Assembly: GCA_003563755.1 (NCBI GenBank)
Contig: PWUB01000057.1
Location: forward strand, 1-12,809
Length of the DNA: 12,809 bases
Reading direction: 5' to 3'
Source: Clostridia bacterium
GTDB taxonomy: Bacteria; Bacillota_E; SLMV01; PUMD01
In this document: one piece after another, positions 1-5,842 of the stretch
How the letters are laid out: the number at the start of each line of letters is the position of its first letter
Numbering within the stretch: position 1 is the first letter of the stretch
The notes under the pieces: generated by a model
The model's input: the letters and a program-made list of their open reading frames with translations, nothing else
The model's database searches: none
Told to the model about the DNA's origin: nothing
Made by a program: the position numbers and the translations under genes

Positions 1-166
1 CAAACTTCACGGTATCCTCGAACTCGGAAGCGAGTTCCTCGAGGGTGGGCGCGAGCATGCGGCAGGGGGCGCACCACTCGGCCCAGAAGTCGACGAGGAC
101 CAGAGCATCTGACTGTAGCACTTCGGTAGGGAAAGTATCATGGGTGACTTCCTGCAACTTGGTCAA
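1..166 (-). CDS. trxA: Thioredoxin, N-terminal part (gene runs off the window)
   Basis: Thiol-disulfide oxidoreductase of the cytoplasm, reduced by thioredoxin reductase and used by ribonucleotide reductase and other partners. Reading the minus strand from a TTG at 166 gives about 55 residues starting [12 protein letters not shown] and running into the family signature [16 protein letters not shown], with the WCAPC redox centre near residues 29-33. The TTG start is chosen because an in-frame TGA lies two codons upstream and an AGAGGGG ribosome binding site sits about 10 bases before it; a second TTG three codons later is possible. The gene continues past base 1, so the C-terminal half is not visible. 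It is transcribed away from the 328-749 unit. The family call is firm; which trx paralogue it is cannot be told. Confidence 0.9.
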   Translation of the reverse strand, partial: MTKLQEVTHDTFPTEVLQSDALVLVDFWAEWCAPCRMLAPTLEELASEFEDTVKF

Positions 167-195
167 GATCGCTCATCCCCTCTCTGCATGCAAAC

Positions 196-223
196 ATGAT
201 ATCACAACGACGGGCCCAGACAA
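196..223 (-). promoter_or_regulatory. Probable sigma-A promoter of the thioredoxin gene
   Basis: On the minus strand, TTGTCT (223-218) and TATCAT (201-196) are separated by 16 bases. The -10 is preceded by TGa, making it an extended -10 (TGnTATCAT). Transcription would start near 189, giving an untranslated leader of about 20-25 bases before the TTG start. Inferred from consensus match only. Confidence 0.45.
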
Positions 224-265
224 TGGTTCTGCGGCCCTCTGCGCCCCAATGCATCGACACCTCCT

Positions 266-287
266 GATGTAAAGTAAGCTTTACATC
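266..287. promoter_or_regulatory. Perfect inverted repeat, probable operator of the 328-749 unit
   Basis: GATGTAAAG (266-274) and CTTTACATC (279-287) are perfect 9-base arms around the spacer TAAG. The element is AT-rich in a GC-rich region and lies 41 bases before the start codon of the membrane protein gene, whose partner encodes a small Xre-type repressor. The right arm contains TTTACA, which could serve as a -35 element, although no convincing -10 lies at the right distance. A symmetrical site of this size fits a dimeric helix-turn-helix protein; autoregulation by the 558-749 product is inferred from position. A hairpin role is less likely because the site lies upstream of the ribosome binding site without a T-run. 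Confidence 0.6.
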
Positions 288-327
288 CCGGAGGGTTTTC
301 TGCCACGATGATACTGGAGGTGTCCGT

Positions 328-558
328 ATGTCCTTTCTGAGAAGACTGGGGTTTGATAGGGGAGACGAGCGGAGCGCTGCCATCGCCCTGTACTCCTGCC
401 GGGCGGCCTGGCTGTTCACTACCGTGGCTCTTTTGCTCTGGTCCCTGCATGCTCTCCTGCGGACGGGAGGCCTCTCGGTGCAGTTCGCCGTCTTCGCCGC
501 CTCCCAGGTCGTGTTCTGGGCCTCACACCTGCTCTACAGCCGGAGGATGGGCGGATAA
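328..558 (+). CDS. Small two-helix membrane protein paired with an Xre regulator
   Basis: Unrecognised 76-residue protein. A basic and acidic N-terminus (MSFLRRLGFDRGDER) is followed by two predicted membrane helices at about residues 27-46 (AAWLFTTVALLLWSLHALL) and 51-68 (VQFAVFAASQVVFWASHLLY), ending in SRRMGG. A GGAGG site seven bases upstream of the ATG supports the start. The stop overlaps the next ATG (TAATG), so translation is probably coupled to the regulator. Pairs of a small integral membrane protein and a ~65-residue Xre repressor are common in Bacillota and archaea; in some the membrane partner is thought to sense the envelope or sequester the repressor, but no such role is shown here. 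Confidence 0.75.
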   Translation: MSFLRRLGFDRGDERSAAIALYSCRAAWLFTTVALLLWSLHALLRTGGLSVQFAVFAASQVVFWASHLLYSRRMGG

Positions 559-749
559 TGGGCTCAAGGCTCAGGGAGCTCAGGCTCGAGGGCGGCCTGA
601 CCCAGGAGGAGCTGGCCCGGGGTCTCGGAGTGTCGCGGCAGACCATCATTGCCATCGAAAGGGGAAAGTACGACCCCTCCCTCCGCCGCGCCCTGCGCAT
701 CGCCCGTTTCTTCGACAGTACCGTCGAGGAGATCTTCGATGATCGGTAG
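558..749 (+). CDS. Short Xre/Cro-type helix-turn-helix transcriptional regulator
   Basis: 63-residue protein consisting almost only of an HTH_3 (Cro/CI) domain. The first helix is MGSRLRELRLEGG, the turn-helix pair is TQEELARGLGVSRQTIIAIERG (residues 15-36), and the tail RIARFFDSTVEEIF is the usual final helix. This matches the YozG-like short repressors, which have no effector domain. The ATG overlaps the TAA of the upstream membrane protein gene by one base and has a GGAGG site 11 bases upstream. The perfect palindrome at 266-287 is the obvious candidate operator, so the pair is probably autoregulated. What else it controls is not visible. Confidence 0.88.
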   Translation: MGSRLRELRLEGGLTQEELARGLGVSRQTIIAIERGKYDPSLRRALRIARFFDSTVEEIFDDR

Positions 750-854
750 TAGGCGGTGCCCAGGAGGATCCCTCCTTCACCCTCACACCCCGGGAAGTAT
801 CGACCTGCATCGGAGAAAGCGACGGTTTCGACCTTTCCGGGTGGGTCCCGGGCC

Positions 855-881
855 GCCCGGACGGGGTGAGTCCCGCCGGGC
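855..881. other. Strong GC hairpin in the gap before spmA
   Basis: GCCCGG-a-CGGG (855-865) pairs with CCCG-CCGGGC (872-881) around a 6-base loop, giving a 10-bp stem with one bulged A. No T-run follows, so it is not a canonical intrinsic terminator, but it lies 106 bases after the regulator gene and could end or attenuate that transcript. The rest of the 750-990 gap shows no gene. Confidence 0.4.
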
Positions 882-990
882 CCGGGCGTGGTCACGGCTC
901 TTCGAGTAAGCAGTGATTCCATTGGCGCGCCAGTTCACTGTTGGAGGCGCCCCTGCCCACATATAGATTGACGGGAGGGGGACTGGCTAC

Positions 991-1584
991 ATGATCAATC
1001 TCGTTTGGTTGTTGCTCCTGGTGATCGGTGTCGTGGCGGCGGCGGTGGACGGGCAGGTGTCGGCGGTCACCGATGCGGTGATGGGTCAGTCGCAGCTGGC
1101 CATCGAGACCATCCTGGGCTTCGCCGGGATGATGGTGATGTGGCTGGGCATCATGAATATTGCTGAAGAAGCGGGCCTGATACGCAAGTTGTCCGCTCTC
1201 ATGGAGCCCCTGCTGAGGTGGCTTCTGCCGGAGGTACCGGCGGACGACCCCGCCATGGGCACCATCCTCATGAGCATCAGCGCGAACATGCTGGGGGTGG
1301 GAGCGGCAGCCACCCCCCTCGGCCTGAAGGCCATGCAGAACCTGCAGCGGCTGAACGATCAGCCGGAGCGGGCCACCAACGCCATGTGCACCTTCCTAGC
1401 CCTGAACACGTCCGGGGTGACCCTGGTGCCCGCGACGGTGATCGCCCTGCGCGCTGCCGCCGGATCGTCGGGCCCGACGGAGATCGTGGGCACGGCCCTT
1501 CTGGCCACCATATGCTCCAGCGCCGTCGCCCTGACGGTTGACAGGATCTACAGGTGGCTGGGCTCGGGGAGGGGTGAGAGCTGA
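991..1584 (+). CDS. spmA: Spore maturation protein A
   Basis: Integral membrane protein of 197 residues. In Bacillus subtilis SpmA works with SpmB in spore core dehydration and hence heat resistance. The N-terminal MINLVWLLLLVIGVVAAA helix, the nucleoside-recognition (Gate) core ILGFAGMMVMWLGIMNIAEEAG, and the conserved stretches SISANMLGVGAAATPLG and LNTSGVTLVPATVIALRA identify the family; length is typical. The ATG has a GGGAGGGGG ribosome binding site about nine bases upstream. The stop overlaps the spmB start (TGATG), as usual for the pair. In B. subtilis the operon is mother-cell controlled; a TATAGA-like -10 near 962 is visible but no clear -35, so regulation is unresolved. Its presence implies that the organism sporulates. 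Confidence 0.95.
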   Translation: MINLVWLLLLVIGVVAAAVDGQVSAVTDAVMGQSQLAIETILGFAGMMVMWLGIMNIAEEAGLIRKLSALMEPLLRWLLPEVPADDPAMGTILMSISANMLGVGAAATPLGLKAMQNLQRLNDQPERATNAMCTFLALNTSGVTLVPATVIALRAAAGSSGPTEIVGTALLATICSSAVALTVDRIYRWLGSGRGES

Positions 1585-2117
1585 TGCTGGAGGTCGTCCG
1601 TTTCCTCGCCGTGTGGGCGGTACCCGTCATGGTGTGTGGAATACCGCTTTACGGCTACATGAAGGGCGTACCCGTCTACGAGAGCTTCGTAAGGGGTGGG
1701 CGCGAGGGCCTGGAGATCATACCCGAGATCCTCCCCTACATGGTGGGCATCTTCGTGGCCATGGGTGTTTTCAACGCATCGGGTGCCATGCAGCTCTTGT
1801 CGGGCTTTCTGGGTCCGATCCTGGAGCTGGTGGGACTGCCGGCGGAGGTGCTGCCGCTGGCCCTGGTCAGGCCCCTGTCGGGCAGCAGTGCCCTGGGCAT
1901 CACCGCCTCGATCCTGCAGGAGCACGGTCCCGACTCGTTCATAGGGCGCCTGGCGTCCACGATGCAGGGCAGCACCGACACCACTTTCTACGTGCTCAGT
2001 GTCTACTTCGGCTCGGTGGGTGTCACCCGCAGCCGGCACGCCATGGTCACGGGCCTCATCGGCGACATGGCGGGAGTCCTGGCTTCCCTTTACGTATGCC
2101 GCTGGTTCTTCGGCTGA
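1584..2117 (+). CDS. spmB: Spore maturation protein B
   Basis: 177-residue integral membrane partner of SpmA. Visible family features are the N-terminal helix VVRFLAVWAVPVMVCGIPLYG, the segment EILPYMVGIFVAMGVFNASG, RPLSGSSALGI and STDTTFYVLSVYFGSVGVTR, then a C-terminal helix ending VCRWFFG. It is a Gate-domain protein of normal length. Its ATG shares bases with the spmA stop codon, so the two are translationally coupled. Together they are needed for proper spore core dehydration in B. subtilis; the transported or recognised molecule is not established for the family. Confidence 0.95.
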   Translation: MLEVVRFLAVWAVPVMVCGIPLYGYMKGVPVYESFVRGGREGLEIIPEILPYMVGIFVAMGVFNASGAMQLLSGFLGPILELVGLPAEVLPLALVRPLSGSSALGITASILQEHGPDSFIGRLASTMQGSTDTTFYVLSVYFGSVGVTRSRHAMVTGLIGDMAGVLASLYVCRWFFG

Positions 2118-2132
2118 CCACCCGCTGCGAAG

Positions 2133-2209
2133 CGGCCCCCGGCCCGGAGACTGCACCGGATGAGGGATCTCCTCCTCCCGCCGCGGGTCAGTTCAGCCTT
2201 CGGGGGCCG
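2133..2209. repeat. 9-base inverted repeat flanking a 59-base gap downstream of spmB
   Basis: CGGCCCCCG at 2133-2141 is exactly complementary to CGGGGGCCG at 2201-2209. The second arm ends five bases before the extended -10 of the ridA promoter. It may form the base of a long structure at the end of the spm transcript; there is no T-run, so a terminator call is not supported. Confidence 0.35.
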
Positions 2210-2213
2210 TAGG

Positions 2214-2222
2214 TGGTATAAT
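2214..2222 (+). promoter_or_regulatory. Extended -10 promoter of the ridA-rluB unit
   Basis: TGGTATAAT at 2214-2222 is a perfect extended -10 (TGnTATAAT). No good -35 is present (TTCAGC at 2192-2197 with a 19-base spacer is the best), which is tolerated when the -10 is extended. Transcription would begin near 2229, just before the stem-loop at 2231-2252. Confidence 0.6.
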
Positions 2223-2230
2223 TGAGAAAA

Positions 2231-2252
2231 CGGCCCGCCCGCAGGGGGGCCG
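2231..2252 (+). other. Stem-loop at the predicted 5' end of the ridA mRNA
   Basis: CGGCCC (2231-2236) pairs with GGGCCG (2247-2252), with further CCC/GGG pairing inside. With transcription starting near 2229 the hairpin would cap the very 5' end of the message, immediately before the GGGAGGT ribosome binding site at 2254-2260. Such 5' stem-loops can protect mRNA from 5' decay; that role is inferred. Confidence 0.4.
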
Positions 2253-2268
2253 AGGGAGGTTTGTTGAC

Positions 2269-2727
2269 ATGAATCCAGAGAAGAGATTGAAGGACATGGG
2301 GCTGCAGGTCCCCTCGGTGCCCAAACCTGTCGCTGCGTACGTGCCCGGGGCTGTGACCGGTAACCTGCTGTTCACCTCCGGTCAGCTCCCCATGCAGGAT
2401 GGGGAGGTCAGGTACACCGGCCACGTCGGATCCGAGGTGAGCGTCGATGATGCGTACGAGGCGGCGCGCATATGCGGCCTGAACTGTCTGGGTGTCATAA
2501 AGGCCGAACTGGGGGAGCTCTCGCGGGTGAAGCGGGTGGTCAAGGTCAGCGGTTTCGTCAGCTCGGCTCCTGACTTCGAGGGCCACTCCCAGGTCGTCAA
2601 CGGCGTATCGGAGCTGGTGCTCGAGGTCTTCGGAGAACGGGGCAAGCACGCCAGGGCCGCCGTCGGAATGGCGAACCTGCCCCTGGGGGCCTCCGTGGAG
2701 GTGGAGATGATCGTTGAGTTCGAGTGA
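2269..2727 (+). CDS. RidA family protein (enamine/imine deaminase family)
   Basis: 152-residue member of the RidA/YjgF/UK114 family, which hydrolyses reactive enamine/imine intermediates from PLP enzymes and forms trimers with active sites between subunits. The N-terminal extension, LLFTSGQLP near residues 33-41, and the C-terminal block ending SVEVEMIVEFE are characteristic. The Arg that binds the substrate carboxylate in canonical RidA is preserved (Arg129 in KHARAAVGMANLP). The extra N-terminal residues fit the ~150-residue subgroup rather than the ~125-residue RidA proper, so the substrate may differ. Start supported by GGGAGGT eight bases upstream of the ATG. Its 3' end overlaps the rluB start, suggesting co-expression. 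Confidence 0.88.
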   Translation: MNPEKRLKDMGLQVPSVPKPVAAYVPGAVTGNLLFTSGQLPMQDGEVRYTGHVGSEVSVDDAYEAARICGLNCLGVIKAELGELSRVKRVVKVSGFVSSAPDFEGHSQVVNGVSELVLEVFGERGKHARAAVGMANLPLGASVEVEMIVEFE

Positions 2728-3472
2728 CCGATCCTCCCGCCGCGACAAGAATCCCGGGCTCCGCCTGGACAAATACCTGGCCTCCGCGGGAGTGGCGTCG
2801 CGGAGGGCCTCGAAGGAGCTGGTCCTCGAGGGCAGGGTGAGTGTCGACGGCCGCACGGTGCGACGACCGGGTTTCATCGTGGCGGTTCGGGATGCCGACG
2901 TCCGTTTCGACGGCAGGGCCGTGAGGGTGTTGCAGGATCACGTGTACATAAAGCTGCACAAGCCTCCGGGCTACGTTACCACCGCGGACGATCCCCGAGG
3001 ACGGCCCACGGTGATGGACCTGGTGTCGGGGGTTTCCCGGCGGGTGTTCCCCGTGGGGCGCCTGGACATGGACACTTCGGGGCTTTTGCTTCTGACGAGC
3101 GACGGAGACTGGGCCCAGCGGATCACTCATCCCCGCTACCGGGTCCGCCGGACCTACGAGGCCTGGGTGCAGGGGTGTCCCGACGAGGAGGTGCTGGAGG
3201 ATCTCACCGACGGGATCCCCCTCGCCGACGGCGAGGCATCCTTCGAGGGGGTGTCTATACTGGATCGCGATGGGCGATCCGGCCGCACCCGGCTGCAGCT
3301 GACTCTGTCCGAGGGACGGTATAGAGAGGTCCGCCGCATGATGGCCACCGTCGGACATCCGGTGGTATCGCTGGAGAGGACCGCGGTGGGTTCAGTCAAG
3401 CTCGCTGGGCTGGCGAGGGGCGAGTGGCAGCGTATGAAGGAACACGAGGTGGCGAGTTTCGATTCTTCATGA
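2714..3472 (+). CDS. rluB: Pseudouridine synthase, RsuA/RluB family (23S or 16S rRNA)
   Basis: 252-residue RNA pseudouridine synthase. An S4 RNA-binding domain covers about residues 16-60 (LRLDKYLASAGVASRRASKE), followed by the catalytic domain with KLHKPPGYVTT and the signature VGRLDMDTSGLLLLTSDG, in which Asp118 is the catalytic nucleophile. ITHPRYRVRRTYEA and the late REVRRMM motif are also typical. RluB modifies helix 89 of 23S rRNA in other bacteria; the sequence cannot exclude RsuA-type 16S specificity, but a single such gene near cmk in Bacillota is usually rluB. The start is a TTG inside the end of ridA, with GGAG seven bases upstream. Confidence 0.9.
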   Translation: MSSSDRSSRRDKNPGLRLDKYLASAGVASRRASKELVLEGRVSVDGRTVRRPGFIVAVRDADVRFDGRAVRVLQDHVYIKLHKPPGYVTTADDPRGRPTVMDLVSGVSRRVFPVGRLDMDTSGLLLLTSDGDWAQRITHPRYRVRRTYEAWVQGCPDEEVLEDLTDGIPLADGEASFEGVSILDRDGRSGRTRLQLTLSEGRYREVRRMMATVGHPVVSLERTAVGSVKLAGLARGEWQRMKEHEVASFDSS

Positions 3473-3487
3473 GAAGGGAGGAATGTG

Positions 3488-4063
3488 ATGCTCCGTCGAG
3501 GCGAGGCGGGGCGTCACGAAGACATGACGGAAACGAACCGGGCCCTGCTGGTGATAGACATGCTGAGGGATTTCATAGATGAAGACGGCGCACTCTCCCT
3601 CGGTGAAGCGGGACGGGAGATCATCCCCGCCGTTTCCGAGAGATTGGAGCTGGCGCGCCGACGGGGCGACCTGGTGGTGTTCATCTGCGACCGGCACCGG
3701 CCCGATGATGCTGAATTCGAGATGTTTCCACCCCACTGCATCATCGGTACACCAGGGGCGAAGATCGTGTCCGAGCTGCAGCCCATGGGTGATGAGGCCC
3801 TTGTGACCAAGCGCCGGTACAGCGCCTTCTACGGAACGGAGCTGGACATCCTGCTCCGGGAGAAATCCATCTCCGAGGTGGAGCTGGCCGGGGTATGCAC
3901 CAACATCTGCGTGCTCTACACCGCCGCGGACGCCAAGAACCGGGGCTACCGCGTTCGGGTGGATCCCCGGGCCGTGGCCGGGTTGACGGAGGAAGCCCAC
4001 GAGTGGGCCCTCGCGGAGATGGAGGGCACCCTGGGCTGCGAGTTGATCCAAGATGAGGATTGA
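3488..4063 (+). CDS. pncA: Nicotinamidase (isochorismatase-like cysteine hydrolase)
   Basis: About 191 residues. Converts nicotinamide to nicotinate and ammonia in NAD salvage. Numbered from a GTG at 3485, the catalytic triad is visible as Asp25 (LLVIDMLRDF), Lys109 (VTKRRYSAF) and Cys142 (GVCTNICV), and the metal site as Asp69 and His71 (ICDRH) plus His84 (FPPHC). The metal ligands and the HCIIGTPGA segment separate nicotinamidases from other isochorismatase-like hydrolases. The ATG at 3488 is preferred because GGGAGG ends six bases before it; an ATG at 3524 (MTETNRALLVIDM) would also give a typical N-terminus. It starts shortly after rluB and is followed 12 bases later by nicotinate phosphoribosyltransferase, the next enzyme of the pathway. 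Confidence 0.88.
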   Translation: MLRRGEAGRHEDMTETNRALLVIDMLRDFIDEDGALSLGEAGREIIPAVSERLELARRRGDLVVFICDRHRPDDAEFEMFPPHCIIGTPGAKIVSELQPMGDEALVTKRRYSAFYGTELDILLREKSISEVELAGVCTNICVLYTAADAKNRGYRVRVDPRAVAGLTEEAHEWALAEMEGTLGCELIQDED

Positions 4064-4075
4064 CGGGAGGGCATC

Positions 4076-5143
4076 GTGACTGCAGGAGAGAATGGGGGTC
4101 CGCGAGATATACAGGAGCTGGTGAGTCTCGAGCAGGTCAGTGATCTCTCCGTCAGCCCGGACCGCCTCTTCAATTCGGCCGACCACCGTGAGATAGCTGC
4201 CGGGCACACCACCGACATATACTTCATCAAGACGCGGCAGATACTGGATCACCTCGGCCTTGCCGACGTCCCGGTTGTCGCGGAGGTCTTCACCAGCGGC
4301 CCGGGCGTGTTCTGCGGCATCGACGAGGTGAAGAACCTGTTGGAGGGACGGGTGTCCGAACTGTACGGCCTCCCGGAGGGCGCCGAGTTCGAGCGCAAGG
4401 AAGTGGTCCTGAGGATACACGGCAGCTACGCGGACTTCGCCATGACCGAGACCTTGATCCTGGGGATGCTTGCTTCGGCCAGCGCATGGGCCACCAGGGG
4501 ACGCGAGGTCAGGGAGGCCGCCGGCGACAAGACGGTGATCTGCTTCGGCGCCAGGCACGTGCATCCCGCGGTGGCACCGGTGATGGAAAGGGCGGCCGTC
4601 ATCGGCGGGATGGACGGCTGCAGCTGCATCCTGGGGGCGAGGCTCCTCGGCAGGATACCGACGGGAACCGTGCCCCACGCGCCGATCATAATCGCCGGAG
4701 ATACCCTGAAGGTGGCCGAGGCCTACGACGAGATCATGCCCGCAGGCGACCCCCGCATCATCCTGGTGGACACCTTCAAGGATGAGGTCGAAGAGAGTCT
4801 CAGGGTGGCACGTTCCCTGGGACAACGCCTGGGGGCCGTGCGGCTGGACACGCCCGCCGAGCGCGGCCGGGTGACCGCCGAACTGGTACACGAGACCCGG
4901 GTGAAGCTGGACCTGGCTGGTTTCAGCGATGTCAGGATCTTCTGCTCCGGAGGCCTCGATCCCGAGAGGATCCGGGAGCTCGGTGATGCCGGGGCCGACG
5001 GTTTCGGGGTGGGAAGCTACGTGGCGGGCACGGGTCCCATCAACATGACCATGGATCTCAAGGAAGTATGGGGCGAGGGAGTTGCCAAGCGCGGGCGGCT
5101 TCCCGGCAGGACTTCGACTCCCCGACTGGAGAGGCTGATCTGA
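4076..5143 (+). CDS. pncB: Nicotinate phosphoribosyltransferase
   Basis: 355-residue cytoplasmic enzyme joining nicotinate and PRPP to make nicotinate mononucleotide, the entry to the Preiss-Handler pathway to NAD. Recognisable blocks are RLFNSADHREIAAGHTTDIY near the N-terminus (type II PRTase entry motif), CFGARHVHPAVAPVMERA, the active-site segment IPTGTVPHAPII, LVDTFKDEVEES, and the C-terminal barrel signature FCSGGLDPERIRELGDAGAD with GFGVGSYV. It resembles the shorter NAPRTase forms known from archaea and thermophiles more than the ~490-residue Bacillus form. Start is GTG with GGGAGGG about five bases upstream. Adjacent to the nicotinamidase gene, it completes a two-step nicotinamide salvage operon ended by the hairpin at 5160-5186. 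Confidence 0.92.
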   Translation: MTAGENGGPRDIQELVSLEQVSDLSVSPDRLFNSADHREIAAGHTTDIYFIKTRQILDHLGLADVPVVAEVFTSGPGVFCGIDEVKNLLEGRVSELYGLPEGAEFERKEVVLRIHGSYADFAMTETLILGMLASASAWATRGREVREAAGDKTVICFGARHVHPAVAPVMERAAVIGGMDGCSCILGARLLGRIPTGTVPHAPIIIAGDTLKVAEAYDEIMPAGDPRIILVDTFKDEVEESLRVARSLGQRLGAVRLDTPAERGRVTAELVHETRVKLDLAGFSDVRIFCSGGLDPERIRELGDAGADGFGVGSYVAGTGPINMTMDLKEVWGEGVAKRGRLPGRTSTPRLERLI

Positions 5144-5159
5144 GACCCGCACCACGACT

Positions 5160-5186
5160 CGCGGCACCGGGCTTCCCGGTGCCGCG
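5160..5186. terminator. 12-bp perfect hairpin between convergent pncB and ferredoxin genes
   Basis: CGCGGCACCGGG (5160-5171) and CCCGGTGCCGCG (5175-5186) form a perfect 12-bp stem with a CTT loop, 16 bases after the pncB stop and 34 bases after the ferredoxin stop on the other strand. The location between convergent genes suits a bidirectional terminator, but neither side has a T-run, so termination may need Rho or another factor. Confidence 0.6.
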
Positions 5187-5220
5187 GAGCGTCTGATCAT
5201 GCACACCTATGTTGTCGGGA

Positions 5221-5412
5221 TCACTCTTCGATGCTGATAGCCTCCGTGGGGCACACTTCGACGCACTCCTCGATGGCGCTGCGGAGATCCTCCGAAGGGT
5301 TCTCGTCGATAACGTATGCCAGGCCATCATCGCGCATTTCGAAGACGTCGGGGCAGATCGTCTCACAGATGCCGTCACCTATACAGAGGTCCTGCTCTAT
5401 GACGGGTTTCAT
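5221..5412 (-). CDS. Single [4Fe-4S] ferredoxin with Asp as cluster ligand
   Basis: 63-residue low-potential electron carrier. The cluster motif is C10-I-G-D13-G-I-C16-E-T-I-C20-P with a final ligand Cys54 in VCPTEA. The second ligand position of the usual CxxCxxC is Asp13, exactly as Asp14 of Pyrococcus furiosus ferredoxin, whose sequence it closely resembles; Cys20 and Cys50 match the pair that can form a disulfide there. The upstream in-frame ATG at 5430 is rejected as start because its own codons contain the AAGGAGG ribosome binding site placed eight bases before the ATG at 5412. It has its own sigma-A promoter and is monocistronic. Its partner enzyme is unknown; IspH and anaerobic oxidoreductases are generic candidates. 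Confidence 0.93.
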   Translation of the reverse strand: MKPVIEQDLCIGDGICETICPDVFEMRDDGLAYVIDENPSEDLRSAIEECVEVCPTEAISIEE

Positions 5413-5456
5413 GGTGCATCCCTCCTTCATGACTCACCAGTTAGATATCCCAATCA

Positions 5457-5486
5457 ATTCTAATCACGACTCCGAGGAGGTGTCAA
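5457..5486 (-). promoter_or_regulatory. Sigma-A promoter of the ferredoxin gene
   Basis: On the minus strand a perfect TTGACA -35 (5486-5481) is followed by 18 bases and TAGAAT (5462-5457), a five-of-six -10 match. Transcription would start near 5450, about 38 bases before the ATG. This is the best consensus promoter in the window. Confidence 0.75.
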
Positions 5487-5536
5487 GAACACACCCCGCC
5501 CTCAGCCGACGCGCTCCCAGGTCCCACCGGGGGAGA

Positions 5537-5566
5537 GTAACACAACGCCCGCCTCTTTCGTATTAT
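5537..5566 (+). promoter_or_regulatory. Promoter of the first repeat-protein gene
   Basis: GTAACA (5537-5542), 18-base spacer, TATTAT (5561-5566), then GTAGCGC. The same elements with identical spacing recur at 5945-5974 before the paralogous gene. The -10 differs from consensus at one base and the -35 at two, so sigma-A is plausible, but a sporulation sigma factor cannot be ruled out. Confidence 0.6.
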
Positions 5567-5616
5567 GTAGCGCGTGTAGAGAGCGGATGCTTCTGACTCC
5601 TGGGAGGTGAAACAAG

Positions 5617-5802
5617 GTGCTTGCAGCGAGGGATGATCTTACCACCCTGCTTCTGTTCATACTGTTGGCCGGCGACATCGGTAGGCGCGACGACATTTCT
5701 ACCTTGCTTCTGTTCCTGCTGCTGGCGGGAGATCTCGACAGGCGCGATGACATTTCTACCCTGCTCCTGTTCCTCCTGGCGGCCGGGATCGACCGTTGGT
5801 GA
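5617..5802 (+). CDS. Three-unit hydrophobic repeat protein (RDDxxTLLLFLLLAG repeats)
   Basis: Unrecognised 61-residue protein built of three tandem 19-residue units after a four-residue lead-in: residues 5-23, 24-42 and 43-61, consensus RDD(L/I)(S/T)TLLLFxLLAGDxxR. Each unit has a charged cap (R-R-D-D) and an 11-12 residue very hydrophobic core of Leu, Phe and Ala, too short to cross a membrane as a standard helix. The GTG start follows a GGGAGGTGA ribosome binding site six bases upstream; a promoter at 5537-5566 and an intrinsic terminator at 5843-5883 make it a free-standing unit. Between units 2 and 3, six of seven differing codons are synonymous in this frame, supporting real translation. 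A paralogue lies at 6023-6160. Function unknown; a membrane-surface peptide, small toxin-like peptide or spore-associated protein are all possible. Confidence 0.72.
   Translation: MLAARDDLTTLLLFILLAGDIGRRDDISTLLLFLLLAGDLDRRDDISTLLLFLLAAGIDRW
5629..5799 (+). repeat. Three tandem 57-bp coding repeats
   Basis: Units at 5629-5685, 5686-5742 and 5743-5799 each encode 19 residues. Units 2 and 3 share long identical stretches such as GACATTTCTACC and CTGTTCCT; unit 1 is more diverged. They explain the protein repeat and suggest growth by in-frame duplication. Confidence 0.85.
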
Positions 5803-5835
5803 GCATGATCCGGTGCTGTAGCACCGAAGCATGCT
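5802..5835. other. Interrupted dyad between the repeat gene stop and its terminator
   Basis: AGCATG (5802-5807) and CATGCT (5830-5835) enclose CGGTGCT (5811-5817) and AGCACCG (5820-5826), with matched 3-base internal loops. It begins within the stop codon and ends seven bases before the terminator stem. It could be a 3' stability element or a protein-binding site. Confidence 0.5.
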
Positions 5836-5842
5836 GAGCGTG

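Noticed and set aside
941..968. Sporulation sigma-E-type promoter before spmA (CATATAGAT at 960-968)
   Set aside because: The -10 is only a partial match and no -35 element sits at the right distance, so it is too weak to list as a feature.
3467..5206. 579-codon minus-strand open frame opposite pncA and pncB
   Set aside because: Shadow of two well-supported genes, with no family resemblance of its own.
5629..5799. Tandem 57-bp repeats as a CRISPR array
   Set aside because: Units are contiguous without spacers, remain in one reading frame and encode a repeated peptide; no cas genes are present.
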